DNA of 64,000 nucleotides, from NCBI RefSeq assembly GCF_913776295.1, contig NZ_CAJYOJ010000013.1, positions 1 to 64,000 of the forward strand, read 5' to 3'. The translations under genes and the position numbers were made by a program. Under the pieces are notes generated by a model, which was not told the origin of the DNA, made no database searches, and was given only the letters and a program-made list of their open reading frames with translations. This DNA comes from an uncultured Pedobacter sp. (GTDB lineage: Bacteria; Bacteroidota; Bacteroidia; Sphingobacteriales; Sphingobacteriaceae). Shown here one piece after another: positions 31,290 to 40,702 of this stretch (positions are counted from its first letter, which is position 1; each line of letters begins with the position of its first letter).

Positions 31290-33374
31290 TTAATAGAATT
31301 TCACACGATTGTCTTTTATCTTGGCATTATCCTGCAAAGCCTGGAAAGCTGCTCCTAATGAACGCTGACCTATACTTAATAACATGCTTTCTTTTTGCTT
31401 AAACATGTTTGCTATTGGTGCAGGATTTGTAAATCCATCAACAGTAAATACATATACACCACGCTCACCCTGAACAGGAGCAGACAATTTACCCGGCTGC
31501 GAACCAAATACACTACCTACCAGGGCATTTTCCTGTGCAACGCCTGGAATTACCGGATTGGCAAATACCACATTCTGCACTGGATTAACCGGACGGGCAA
31601 CTTTAGCCGCAACCTGATCGATACTTCCTTTACCTGCATTGGCTAACTTTTCCTTTAATTGTTTTGCTTTAACCGCATTAAGTACCATCGGTTCGATTTC
31701 TTTTTTTACATCGGCTAATGGCAAAATGCCTTTCGGACTAATGTTGGTTAAACGTGCTACCACGTAAGCATTGCTCATGGTATAAATTTCAGGTAAAACA
31801 TCACCTTTATCTGCTGCGTAAGCGTCCTGGATCAGTTTGCGTGGATTATCTAAACCTGCAGCAAATCCCTGTGTGGCAACAACCTTATCTGCTACACCTA
31901 CTTTTAAGCCTTTTTGGGCCGCGAATTTACTGAAATCGTTGCCTTTTACATCCGTTAGGAAATTGCTCGCTGCTTTATAGGCAGCGGCCTGTGTTTTGCT
32001 ACTTGCTGCCAATGCTTTTTCTACATAAGCTAATTTAGCTACTTTAGACGAACCGATCTGTTTTTCAATTTTGATTACGTGAACGCCAAATTGAGATTTT
32101 ACTACCTTAATATCTCCGGTTTTACCATCAAAGGCAGCATTTTCAAATTCAGGAACCATTGCACCACGCGCAAAAGTACCCAACTCGCCACCTTTATCTT
32201 TCGAACCATCTACACTATAGTTTTTAGCCAGTTCGGCAAAATTGCCCCCTTTTAAAATTAATCCTTTTAATGAATCAGCTAATTTAATTGCCTTATCTTC
32301 TCCGCCAACTTTAGCCGGATCGATTAAGATATGGCTTGCTTTTACAGAATCAGGAGACATACGGGTAGCCACTACTTTTACAATTTTGTATGAGTTGCCA
32401 CTTAATTTGGGCCCATAGAAACTACCTGCAGGTAAAGCAAATACTGCCGAGTCAACAGCCGGATCCAATTTACCTTTAGAGATATAACTGAAAGGAACTT
32501 TCACGTCTGAATTGATTGCTGCGAAAAGTGAATCGTTTTTAGCCACCTGGAAATCAGCAGCTATTTTATCTACCTGAGCTTTGATGGCCAGTGAATCTGC
32601 TTTATTAGGGCTGATACTGAAAGTAACATATTCAAAAGCACGTGTTTCTTGTGGATTATTAAAGCGAGCTTTGTTCTGATCATAATATTCCGAATAATCA
32701 GCATCCGTTAATTTAACCGATTTATCAGGAACTGAAGCATAATCTAAACTCACATATTTAAAATTAGCCAGTTTGTTACGGTTATTATATTCATCTGTAG
32801 CTTCTAATGAAGTTACATAAACCGAATTACGGATTAGGTTAGAATATTTGGTTTGTAAGGCCTGGTTTTTAATCTCCTCCTGTAACATATTAGATTGTTG
32901 CAAAGCCTGAGGATCTTTTGATTTCAAAAAGTTCATCAGGGTAGCACGGTCTAACTGTCCGGTTTGCGGATTAGAAAAATATTGCTTGATCAACGGGCTC
33001 GGGTTTTGACCTTGTAACAAATCTAACATTTCGTCTTCTGATATGGTTAAACCTAAACGATCATACTCTTTGGTTAACAAAACTTTTGCTAACTCTGCAT
33101 TCCACGCCTGGTCAACAGCCATAGCCGTCATCTGTGCATTGGCACTGCCACCATATTGTTGTTTCATCTGGTTTACACCCTGATCAACCCTTGGTCCGAA
33201 CTCATCAATGTTGATGTCGTTACCATCTATAGTCCCTACAACCTTTTGATTTGCAGACCAAAAAGGCTTACCCACGTTAATTGCATCACCTACTAAAAAT
33301 GCAACAATTGCAAAACCGATTGCAAAGACCAGAATATAGCCTGCACGGTTGCGCAAAAATGTCATTAATCCCAT
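31290..33374 (-). CDS. SurA-N/PpiD-type periplasmic peptidylprolyl isomerase
   Basis: N-terminal TM anchor, SurA_N domain, parvulin motif SHILIDPAKVGG...GGELGTFARGAMVPEFENAAF. Confidence 0.9.
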   Translation of the reverse strand: MGLMTFLRNRAGYILVFAIGFAIVAFLVGDAINVGKPFWSANQKVVGTIDGNDINIDEFGPRVDQGVNQMKQQYGGSANAQMTAMAVDQAWNAELAKVLLTKEYDRLGLTISEDEMLDLLQGQNPSPLIKQYFSNPQTGQLDRATLMNFLKSKDPQALQQSNMLQEEIKNQALQTKYSNLIRNSVYVTSLEATDEYNNRNKLANFKYVSLDYASVPDKSVKLTDADYSEYYDQNKARFNNPQETRAFEYVTFSISPNKADSLAIKAQVDKIAADFQVAKNDSLFAAINSDVKVPFSYISKGKLDPAVDSAVFALPAGSFYGPKLSGNSYKIVKVVATRMSPDSVKASHILIDPAKVGGEDKAIKLADSLKGLILKGGNFAELAKNYSVDGSKDKGGELGTFARGAMVPEFENAAFDGKTGDIKVVKSQFGVHVIKIEKQIGSSKVAKLAYVEKALAASSKTQAAAYKAASNFLTDVKGNDFSKFAAQKGLKVGVADKVVATQGFAAGLDNPRKLIQDAYAADKGDVLPEIYTMSNAYVVARLTNISPKGILPLADVKKEIEPMVLNAVKAKQLKEKLANAGKGSIDQVAAKVARPVNPVQNVVFANPVIPGVAQENALVGSVFGSQPGKLSAPVQGERGVYVFTVDGFTNPAPIANMFKQKESMLLSIGQRSLGAAFQALQDNAKIKDNRVKFY

Positions 33375-33617
33375 ATTGTATTTATAATTTATTTAGTTCT
33401 TTTTTAAGAGGGCGCAAGATACAAAATTGCCTTAAAAAAGAAAATACAAAATTTTATTTATCAAGCACCTAATTATTAAGGGGATGGAAGAGGTATGAAT
33501 GGAGGTTGGAAGATGTAAAAATGGTGGGTGGAAGGAAAGAAATTTGGCTTTGAATCTATAGATATTTGGAAGGTTTCCGATTACCTCACCCATCTTACAT
33601 CTCACATGTTGGATTAA

Positions 33618-34190
33618 TTAAGGCGCAACGCCTTCTTTCATATTCAATTCGCCATTTCCACTATCCATTTCATACGTACTAAAATCCTGTGGCGCTTTGA
33701 AGTTTATCCCTTCTCCCACGCTTCCGTCAATCCCCTTTACATACACACGCTGATTAGAATAAAAAATTTTCTTCGATTCATCCCAGATGAGTTCCTGTGA
33801 GGAAAAGGTATCACCTTTACTGCTCTTCACTACTACATTTTTCCGGAATTCCGTTTTGAGCTCATTATCTCTCCTAATGGCATAATCGCATACCAGGTTT
33901 CCATCAATAGTGCCATTGGGATTATAAAAATCGATGTTTACCCCTTTAATCATCTCCTGATAAGAACTCCCGTTAGCCGGCGTTACTTTGTCGAGTATCG
34001 GGGCAACACCTTTTGCTTTGATCCTGGCCGAATCGCTGTAAATAATATCTACACCTAAAGTCCGGTCTCGGGAGAGGATGGTTTTGTTGATCGAAACAGC
34101 ATCTGCTTTTTTTAGATCGTCGTCTCCACAGGAAGCCAGAAAAAAAGGCAACATCAAAAACAGACCATATAAAAATGCTTTTGATTTCAT
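33618..34190 (-). CDS. lptC: LPS export ABC transporter periplasmic protein LptC
   Basis: Lipobox FFLASCGDDD; LptC-type beta-jellyroll pattern (FYNPNGTIDGNLVCDYAI...; LIWDESKKIFYSNQRVYVKG); syntenic with coaX. Confidence 0.8.
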   Translation of the reverse strand: MKSKAFLYGLFLMLPFFLASCGDDDLKKADAVSINKTILSRDRTLGVDIIYSDSARIKAKGVAPILDKVTPANGSSYQEMIKGVNIDFYNPNGTIDGNLVCDYAIRRDNELKTEFRKNVVVKSSKGDTFSSQELIWDESKKIFYSNQRVYVKGIDGSVGEGINFKAPQDFSTYEMDSGNGELNMKEGVAP

Positions 34191-35482
34191 TAATCTACAC
34201 GGTACTTACGGAACCAGGTATCGTTCAAAGTAAAACCTAAATGAAAATTAATATACTGCTCTTTAACCAGGTTATTGTTTAATGTTCCCCTTTGCCCAAA
34301 TTCTGTTGTAAAATTAATTTTATAAAACGCGGTACCACCATTAGCGGTAGGCAATGGGAAGCCAAAACCTAAAGATGCGCCCATTTGTTTAATATCCTGG
34401 TTACCGATTTTGATATAGGTTTTATCGTAATTAAAACCAATTCGGTAATCGATCCGTTTCATATAACTGTTATAAGAAAATGCATCCGGTGTCCATTGGC
34501 CACCTAACGATGCTCCCCAGCTATCCTGCAACCCTTGATTTACATCGTTGATAGTGGTTTTAGACCATTTGCCCATTCTGAAATCAGCACCGATTAACCA
34601 GTTATCATTTTGCTGGATAGCGATCCCAAAATTATGTGTTAAGGGTAGAGTAAGATTAGATTTTCCATTGTTCACCGTATTCAGGGTATCTGCTGCAGTA
34701 CTTTCATTTCCATCCTGATCTCTGGTGTAGAGTGTAGCATAAGAAGTTAATGTTGAGTTCACTCTTCCTGAAGTACTTCCGGAGTAACCCAGGGTAACAA
34801 TGGTTTTCTTGCCTAATGTAAAATCGTATTGGATGCCGTAAGAATAGCTTAATCCGGCAACACTGTTTTTGGTCTGCAATTTTGCATTATAAGAACCTAC
34901 ACTACTAAATTCTGTAGCCCGGGTGGTTTGAAGATTTCCAAAAATGTATTCGAGATTACCACCAATCCTTAAATGGTCGCCAAAACGATAACCATAACCC
35001 AAATAAGCTTTTGATAAACCACCTTCACCCTCATAGAGCTGATTCAAGGTGGTAGTATCAACTTTCACCGTATTCCTGTAATTATACCCCAGATCCGAAT
35101 AGGGCAAAATGCCAAAGCTCAATGCCGATCTTCTGGTAACAGGAGATGCAAAAGCCAGATGACTGAAAGTAGAGTTAAAACTTGATTCGCTTAAGTTGTT
35201 CCGCGTAAGGTTAGTCACACTTGCACTCATACCAATATCAATAGTAGTTAACGAAATACCCGCATATGATGCCGGATTCTGCATATTGATGTTATTAAAG
35301 CCGGTAACTTTGCTTACCGCAGTGGAAATTCCGCCCATTGCCCTAAACTGGGGCAATAACGATCCTTTTATATTCCCAAGTCCATATCTTGAATATGGTG
35401 ATGAAGTGGTAACTTGTGCCTGAGCATTTAAACCACAAACCAGAAGGAGTATGGTTGCAATATAATTTATTCTTTTGTACAT
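34190..35482 (-). CDS. outer-membrane beta-barrel protein (FadL/TodX-like)
   Basis: Signal peptide, SPYSRYGLGNIKGSLLPQFRAMGGISTA; start moved to MYKRINY (35482) to clear coaX. Confidence 0.75.
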   Translation of the reverse strand: MYKRINYIATILLLVCGLNAQAQVTTSSPYSRYGLGNIKGSLLPQFRAMGGISTAVSKVTGFNNINMQNPASYAGISLTTIDIGMSASVTNLTRNNLSESSFNSTFSHLAFASPVTRRSALSFGILPYSDLGYNYRNTVKVDTTTLNQLYEGEGGLSKAYLGYGYRFGDHLRIGGNLEYIFGNLQTTRATEFSSVGSYNAKLQTKNSVAGLSYSYGIQYDFTLGKKTIVTLGYSGSTSGRVNSTLTSYATLYTRDQDGNESTAADTLNTVNNGKSNLTLPLTHNFGIAIQQNDNWLIGADFRMGKWSKTTINDVNQGLQDSWGASLGGQWTPDAFSYNSYMKRIDYRIGFNYDKTYIKIGNQDIKQMGASLGFGFPLPTANGGTAFYKINFTTEFGQRGTLNNNLVKEQYINFHLGFTLNDTWFRKYRVD

Positions 35483-35483
35483 T

Positions 35484-36218
35484 TTAATCTGCAATAGCTT
35501 CATTTAATCCTTTTAATACTAAGTAAGGATCTTTTATAATTTGAGGCGCAAAGATGCTGTTTTGTAATTGTTTATACAAAAAATTAGCATCTCCTCCTGT
35601 TATAATTACCTTCAGAGCACTTTCTTTTTTATTATTTAGGGCAATAAAGCCTTCAATTTCATTTATTATACCTTGTAAAACACCGTTTTTAATAGCCGAT
35701 AAGGTGTCTGTCCCTTCCGGTATATCCTCACTTCCGTCCCAGTCTACCAACGGTAAGCGACCTGTAAATTCGTTTACTGACTTAAAACGCATTTTAATGC
35801 CCGGGCTTATACTTCCTCCAAAATACTCCTTCGAGCTACTCAAAATATCGTAAGTAATACAGGTTCCTGCATCAACCACTAAACTTGCATTTGTTGAATA
35901 TAAACCATTTGCGCCCAATATAGCAGCCCACCTATCTAAACCCAGGGTAGCTGGCGTTTTATATCTGTTTTGTACGCCATTTGTTAATAAGGTTGAAAAA
36001 CGGATATATTTGGTATGCTTCTTTAAAAATACCTCTAACGGCCCGATTTCCTGGTTAACACTACTGATGATAGATTTAATTGGCGAAAACTTCTCGATCA
36101 ATTGAGCCAGATCCAATATTCCAATTTTATTGAAACGCTGATGGTGAACAATTTCTTTATTTGCGAAAACACCAATCTTAACTGCAAAATTTCCGATATC
36201 AATGCTTAAACTACGCAT
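35484..36218 (-). CDS. coaX: type III pantothenate kinase
   Basis: LSIDIGNFAVKIGVF, TPATLGLDRWAAILGA, VVDAGTCITYD, GGSISPGIKMR. Confidence 0.93.
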   Translation of the reverse strand: MRSLSIDIGNFAVKIGVFANKEIVHHQRFNKIGILDLAQLIEKFSPIKSIISSVNQEIGPLEVFLKKHTKYIRFSTLLTNGVQNRYKTPATLGLDRWAAILGANGLYSTNASLVVDAGTCITYDILSSSKEYFGGSISPGIKMRFKSVNEFTGRLPLVDWDGSEDIPEGTDTLSAIKNGVLQGIINEIEGFIALNNKKESALKVIITGGDANFLYKQLQNSIFAPQIIKDPYLVLKGLNEAIAD

Positions 36219-36370
36219 TTAAAATCTCCTGCTGCAAATAATATGTTCTTTGCAATTCCAATGAGCCCATTTTTTATCCATCTTAATTAAAACTAAAAAG
36301 CTTTAACGCTAATCATCCACAAAGCTATTAATCTTTGTTAAGTTTCGTTCTAGTTATTTGTTAAAAAAGG

Positions 36371-37351
36371 TTAAACAAAAAGAAAATACTGTATAGAAAG
36401 CACAAATAAAACGAACAAAGTTTCATAAAACCAACGTTTTTTGGCATTGCTGAAATAGTAGGCCAGCAGCACTGATCCCGGAGGCACACATAGCAAAAAA
36501 TGCCAGGTCCTGAAATCTGGTTTGAGATAAAAACTGGCGGCAGCAATTATAAACATGAAAAACAACAGCTGAAAACTTTTTCTTGTACTGATAAAACTCC
36601 TGAAGAAATTTTCTCGGAGCTGTAGCGATGCCAATATCATGATTACCGTTACCGGGATGAGCACCAGATAATCATTATAATTGATTTTAAACACAGAAGG
36701 GAACTTATTAGCGAGTGGCCTCCAAATCTGATAAAATGAACTTAAATTGTCATTCCAGTAATAAAATACCGCCAAAAAAAAGAAAACCGTGATAAAACCG
36801 ATTAAACCTGCCACCCACTCGCGCCAGTTAAACGATCTAAAAAGCAACAGTGCTAAAAAGATCATGATCAACATGGCCATAAAGGGAAAGTAGATTAACG
36901 TGCCAACCCCAATAATCATCCCGATATCAAAAATAGTGGTAATGGAATTCGCACTTTTGCCTAGTTTTAAAAACTTATCGATGATCCATATCAATAAAAA
37001 GTTGCATAACAACGCCGGACTAAGGATCATAAAAGGCATAAACAGGCTTGTTCCGGTAATAAACATCAGTCCTGGCAGGAAACTGGGTTTCGCCAATAAA
37101 TTATGGTTGTTTACCACCCGGTTGAAAATTAAAGCCTGTACATAAACCAAGAGTGCCGCAATAAAAATATTGGTGTATGGGGTAAAGGCATGATCTAAAT
37201 CAATATTGATCAGTAAACGCGCAAAAGGTTCTAAAAAATCAAAGTTCAGCTGATCATGCGTTTCCCGAAAAATGGCAATACGTAAAAAGAACGTGTACGC
37301 CAGCAAGAATACGAGGTTAACTGGATTTAGTTTTCTAAACTGATTAATCAT
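36371..37351 (-). CDS. polytopic membrane protein (DUF6427-like)
   Basis: MINQFRKLNPVNLVFLLAYTFFLR and multiple TM segments; conserved Bacteroidota family. Confidence 0.7.
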   Translation of the reverse strand: MINQFRKLNPVNLVFLLAYTFFLRIAIFRETHDQLNFDFLEPFARLLINIDLDHAFTPYTNIFIAALLVYVQALIFNRVVNNHNLLAKPSFLPGLMFITGTSLFMPFMILSPALLCNFLLIWIIDKFLKLGKSANSITTIFDIGMIIGVGTLIYFPFMAMLIMIFLALLLFRSFNWREWVAGLIGFITVFFFLAVFYYWNDNLSSFYQIWRPLANKFPSVFKINYNDYLVLIPVTVIMILASLQLRENFFRSFISTRKSFQLLFFMFIIAAASFYLKPDFRTWHFLLCVPPGSVLLAYYFSNAKKRWFYETLFVLFVLSIQYFLFV

Positions 37352-37854
37352 GCTTTTTAAAGAGTAGACAAAGTAAAGAAAATAATTTTAGAGTAGGGAA
37401 CAAAGATGAAAGCAGATAGGCTAAAGCGGAAAGGTAAAAGGCAAAAGCTTCAAGAGGAAAGTACTAAGGGATAATTTATAGTCTGATAATTATAGAATTG
37501 TCAGTCTGAACGGAGTCGAAGGCCGATTGACCGGTAAAAAGCAAAAAGGATAAAAAAGAATTCTTTTGTTTTTGAAAAGCAGATTTCTGTTCTTTTTGGT
37601 TCCGGTAGTCCTGCCATTACCGGGCACATTGCAAAAACCGTTTAAGCTTATATTCTCTGATGTATCTTTCATGGTTAAAAATGTTTGATTTAGCTAAAAG
37701 GTTCTTCACTACGTTCAGAATGACAACTGATTGGTACATTAACACGGAGATCCTTCGGGTTACGCTACCCTTGACAGTTTCAATAGAACGAACCTCATGC
37801 CCGCGCCGGGGGGAACAACGATAGTGTTTAGCGAAGCTAATCTTAATCTCCATC

Positions 37855-37889
37855 GCTTTAAGATTCCCAATCAAGTTGGGAATGACGAT
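37855..37889 (+). repeat. 35-bp dispersed repeat, copy 1
   Basis: gctttaagattcccaatcaagttgggaatgacgat; one mismatch to 52977-53011. Confidence 0.85.
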
Positions 37890-38045
37890 TTTCTTCAGGA
37901 TATCACCCTATGAAATTTATCTATCAATCCTACTGATTTTATAACCTGTTCGATTATTGCCAAATATAACTGTTCCTTAAAATGACAAACCGATAGTGCT
38001 TCACTTTGGGCTGTCGACTCAGGACTACAGGCTCTAAACTACCAA

Positions 38046-39035
38046 CTAAACCCTCGCGTATTTCTTCACCATATCATCAATAATCTTGGCGGTTTCATCC
38101 GGAAAATCGAACTCATGTTTTTGAGGGTTTTCCACCCAGTTTTTAACAATTGGCAGCCAGTTACGGGTACTTCCCCAAATTACAGGCAGGCCAAACTGTT
38201 TTAAAGCATAAGCATTACACTGCTGCTCAAACTGGAAACGCATGGGAGCAACCAACAGTTTTTTCTTTAAATAAAGTGCCTCGGCGGGACCTTCAAAACC
38301 ACCGCCGGTAAATAAACCTTCGCAGGTAGCCAGGCTTTTATTAAACTTTTCGTTATTAACGGGCTCTACCAAAACGTTTCCTTCCTGATAAGCAACCTTG
38401 CTGTGTTTGGAAAAAACCTGCCAGGTAATTTCAGGGAGTTGTGTAAAAAGCTTTACCAGGCGTTTATCGTCGATGGCCGGAAGATAGACCGTGTAATGCC
38501 CTAAATTTTCATTTTTCAGGTTCCGGATTTCTGCCCTGATTACCGGGGTATGGATAAAGCTATCATAACGGTCAAAATGGAAACCAATGTGATATTTGGT
38601 GGGCGCATAACGGCTCAGAATAAGTTTTCCCCAATCCAAAGTTCTGGGACGGGGTACTTTTTTTGATTTAAAGGCAGCCTGATGACTTAATGATACAGAT
38701 TCTATTCCCTGCAGTTTACAGGCCCATGCACTTACAGGCTCAAAATCGTTTACAATTAAATTGTAGTCTTTAAGGGGCAGTTGCTTCATGTCTTTCCTAA
38801 AGCGGAAAAGATTCATATTCAACCATGTTTTATAATGGTCTACGCCACCTTTTTTGCCAAAGATAAAACTGAAACCATGTAACTGGTATTTTACGGGCTG
38901 ACTCAATTTTACATCGGCCTGCGTACCGCTTACCAAAATATCCAGTTCGCCATATTTTTGAAGTAAAGGAATAATCTCCCTTGCTCTGCTGATATGACCG
39001 TTACCTGTTCCCTGTATTGCGTAAAGTATCTTCAT
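38046..39035 (-). CDS. glycosyltransferase (GT-B, UGT/MurG-like)
   Basis: MKILYAIQGTGNGHISRAREIIPLL; GGGFEGPAEALYLKKKLLVAPMRFQFEQQCNAYAL. Confidence 0.85.
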   Translation of the reverse strand: MKILYAIQGTGNGHISRAREIIPLLQKYGELDILVSGTQADVKLSQPVKYQLHGFSFIFGKKGGVDHYKTWLNMNLFRFRKDMKQLPLKDYNLIVNDFEPVSAWACKLQGIESVSLSHQAAFKSKKVPRPRTLDWGKLILSRYAPTKYHIGFHFDRYDSFIHTPVIRAEIRNLKNENLGHYTVYLPAIDDKRLVKLFTQLPEITWQVFSKHSKVAYQEGNVLVEPVNNEKFNKSLATCEGLFTGGGFEGPAEALYLKKKLLVAPMRFQFEQQCNAYALKQFGLPVIWGSTRNWLPIVKNWVENPQKHEFDFPDETAKIIDDMVKKYARV

Positions 39036-39055
39036 TTATGCCCGAATATCTAAAA

Positions 39056-39910
39056 TTATTGGGCAATTTCATATTTTATATTCTGCAAAAGAATATTGAT
39101 GTCCAGTTTGCTCTTTAAATCTTCTGCATCCGAAAGCATTCCTTCATCCAGCTGATCTTTTGTAAAATGTTGGTGTTCATACTTAAACACCGTCCAGGTT
39201 TTATCCTGGTATTCCAATGCCGTTAAACTTTCTACCCAATCACCGCTGTTCAGGTACGTTACTTTTCCGTCTGCAGTTACGATTTCGCGTTGCTCGGCCT
39301 GGTGAATATGGCCACACACTACATACTCATAACCCTTTTCAATGGCCAGTTCTGCGGCAGTTTGTTCAAAACTGTTGATAAACTTAACGGCATCTTTGAA
39401 CTTGGCTTTGATTTTTTTTGAAAAGCTCATTTTCTCCTTTCCAAAAGCGGTTAATACCCAGTTTACAAAACTATTGATCAGGATGAGCGTATCATAACCA
39501 ACCGCACCCAATTTAGCCAGCCATTTAGAATGCTGCATGGTCACATCAAAAACATCACCATGGAAAAACCATGCTTTTTTTCCATCCAGTTCCAAAATCA
39601 ACTTATTCTGTAAATGAAATGTCCCCATTTCCATACCGTCGAATTTACGGAGCATCTCGTCGTGGTTTCCGGTAAGGTAGTGAACCTGCACCCCTTCTGA
39701 AACAAATTTCATCAGTTTGCGGATCACCTTCATATGCGATTCAGGCCAGTAACTTTTGCTAAACTGCCAGATATCAATGATATCGCCATTCAAGATTAAT
39801 GTTTTGGGTTTTATGCTTTTAAGATACTTTAAAAGTTCTTTAGCATGGCAGCCATAAGTACCCAGGTGTACATCAGAGATTACGACTACATCGAGATTTC
39901 TTTTATCCAT
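39056..39910 (-). CDS. metallophosphoesterase, UDP-2,3-diacylglucosamine diphosphatase-like (LpxH-like)
   Basis: VVISDVHLGT, LILNGDIID, LTGNHDEML, VCGHIHQAEQ. Confidence 0.88.
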   Translation of the reverse strand: MDKRNLDVVVISDVHLGTYGCHAKELLKYLKSIKPKTLILNGDIIDIWQFSKSYWPESHMKVIRKLMKFVSEGVQVHYLTGNHDEMLRKFDGMEMGTFHLQNKLILELDGKKAWFFHGDVFDVTMQHSKWLAKLGAVGYDTLILINSFVNWVLTAFGKEKMSFSKKIKAKFKDAVKFINSFEQTAAELAIEKGYEYVVCGHIHQAEQREIVTADGKVTYLNSGDWVESLTALEYQDKTWTVFKYEHQHFTKDQLDEGMLSDAEDLKSKLDINILLQNIKYEIAQ

Positions 39911-39981
39911 AAAAAGGAAAGTTCAGGGGAAAGGATATTAATACCGCCCGGTTTAAGCAGTTTAGAGTTAAATCAAACGTG

Positions 39982-40077
39982 TTACCACTCTTCTTCCTCA
40001 TCGAGTTTTACCTCAAAAGGGCTGAAGAAATAAATCACAACAATTAATAAGCATACGGCAAAGAATGACTCTAACAT
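39982..40077 (-). CDS. putative small single-TM protein (31 aa)
   Basis: MLESFFAVCLLIVVIYFFSPFEVKLDEEEEW*; a Bacteroidota-type -7 box TATCTTTG (40096-40103) and -33 TTTG with 17-nt spacer lie just upstream. Confidence 0.5.
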   Translation of the reverse strand: MLESFFAVCLLIVVIYFFSPFEVKLDEEEEW

Positions 40078-40304
40078 ATTACCTGATTTTCATTACAAAG
40101 ATAAGACGCTGGATATCAAACAAATGTTACGACACTGTTAAATTATTATTCTATTGCACAAGGATTGTTAAAGTGAGTAATGGCTGTTAATTGGTCAGCC
40201 GCTTTCGGTTTTTCCATTTAATCAGAAAATAATCGAAATAGGGTTATTATAAATAAGCAGTTTGTAGGTCAAAATAAAGGTTATCGCAGCTTAGATTTTG
40301 AAAA

Positions 40305-40460
40305 TGAGCGGTTTGTCTTCCTTGGCAATCACAGTCCCGCTATCGCTTATAGTCCTCGCTGCGCTCCGGGCTATTCCGCTCTATCGGGTTTAGACACAAA
40401 GGTTTATGCTTCTGCAATCCTGAAGATGAAATGCTGTTCCAGCTCAATAGCCCTGCCTTT
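40305..40460. repeat. degenerate copy of the 59.2-59.7 kb intergenic repeat
   Basis: Ordered word matches: aaatgagc, cccgctatcgctt, cgggtttag, caaagg, gcttctgca, gatgaaatgc. Confidence 0.6.
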
Positions 40461-40653
40461 TGCAGGTGGCATACCTGTAACGATTTCATCGGTAGCCGAA
40501 GCTAGACTGTGCTGTTTGACATCAAAAATCAGTTAGGCCGTTTATATTGATTTTTACACCATAAATTATCCCTCAGGATGATAAACCGAGAAGATATTCG
40601 CGATTCCTTATTTCCCTGGCTTGAAATCATTGGAAAAATTTGCCAAAACAAAA

Positions 40654-40682
40654 AACCCCGTAAGATCAAATCCCACGGGGTT
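40654..40682 (-). terminator. intrinsic terminator of the YfhO-like gene
   Basis: aaccccgt...acggggtt stem with an A-run on the lower-coordinate side (U-run in minus transcript). Confidence 0.75.
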
Positions 40683-40702
40683 ATAAATTATCTAAAAAGA
40701 AT

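Noticed and set aside
33480-33600. Purine-rich stretch (ggaagaggtatgaatggaggttggaagatg...) after the ppiD-like gene
   Set aside because: Degenerate low-complexity intergenic sequence; no consistent period or palindrome could be established by eye.
37490-37874. Small minus-strand ORFs (37490-37672 and 37617-37874)
   Set aside because: Located in repeat-rich intergenic DNA with words shared with other intergenic repeats; unlikely coding.
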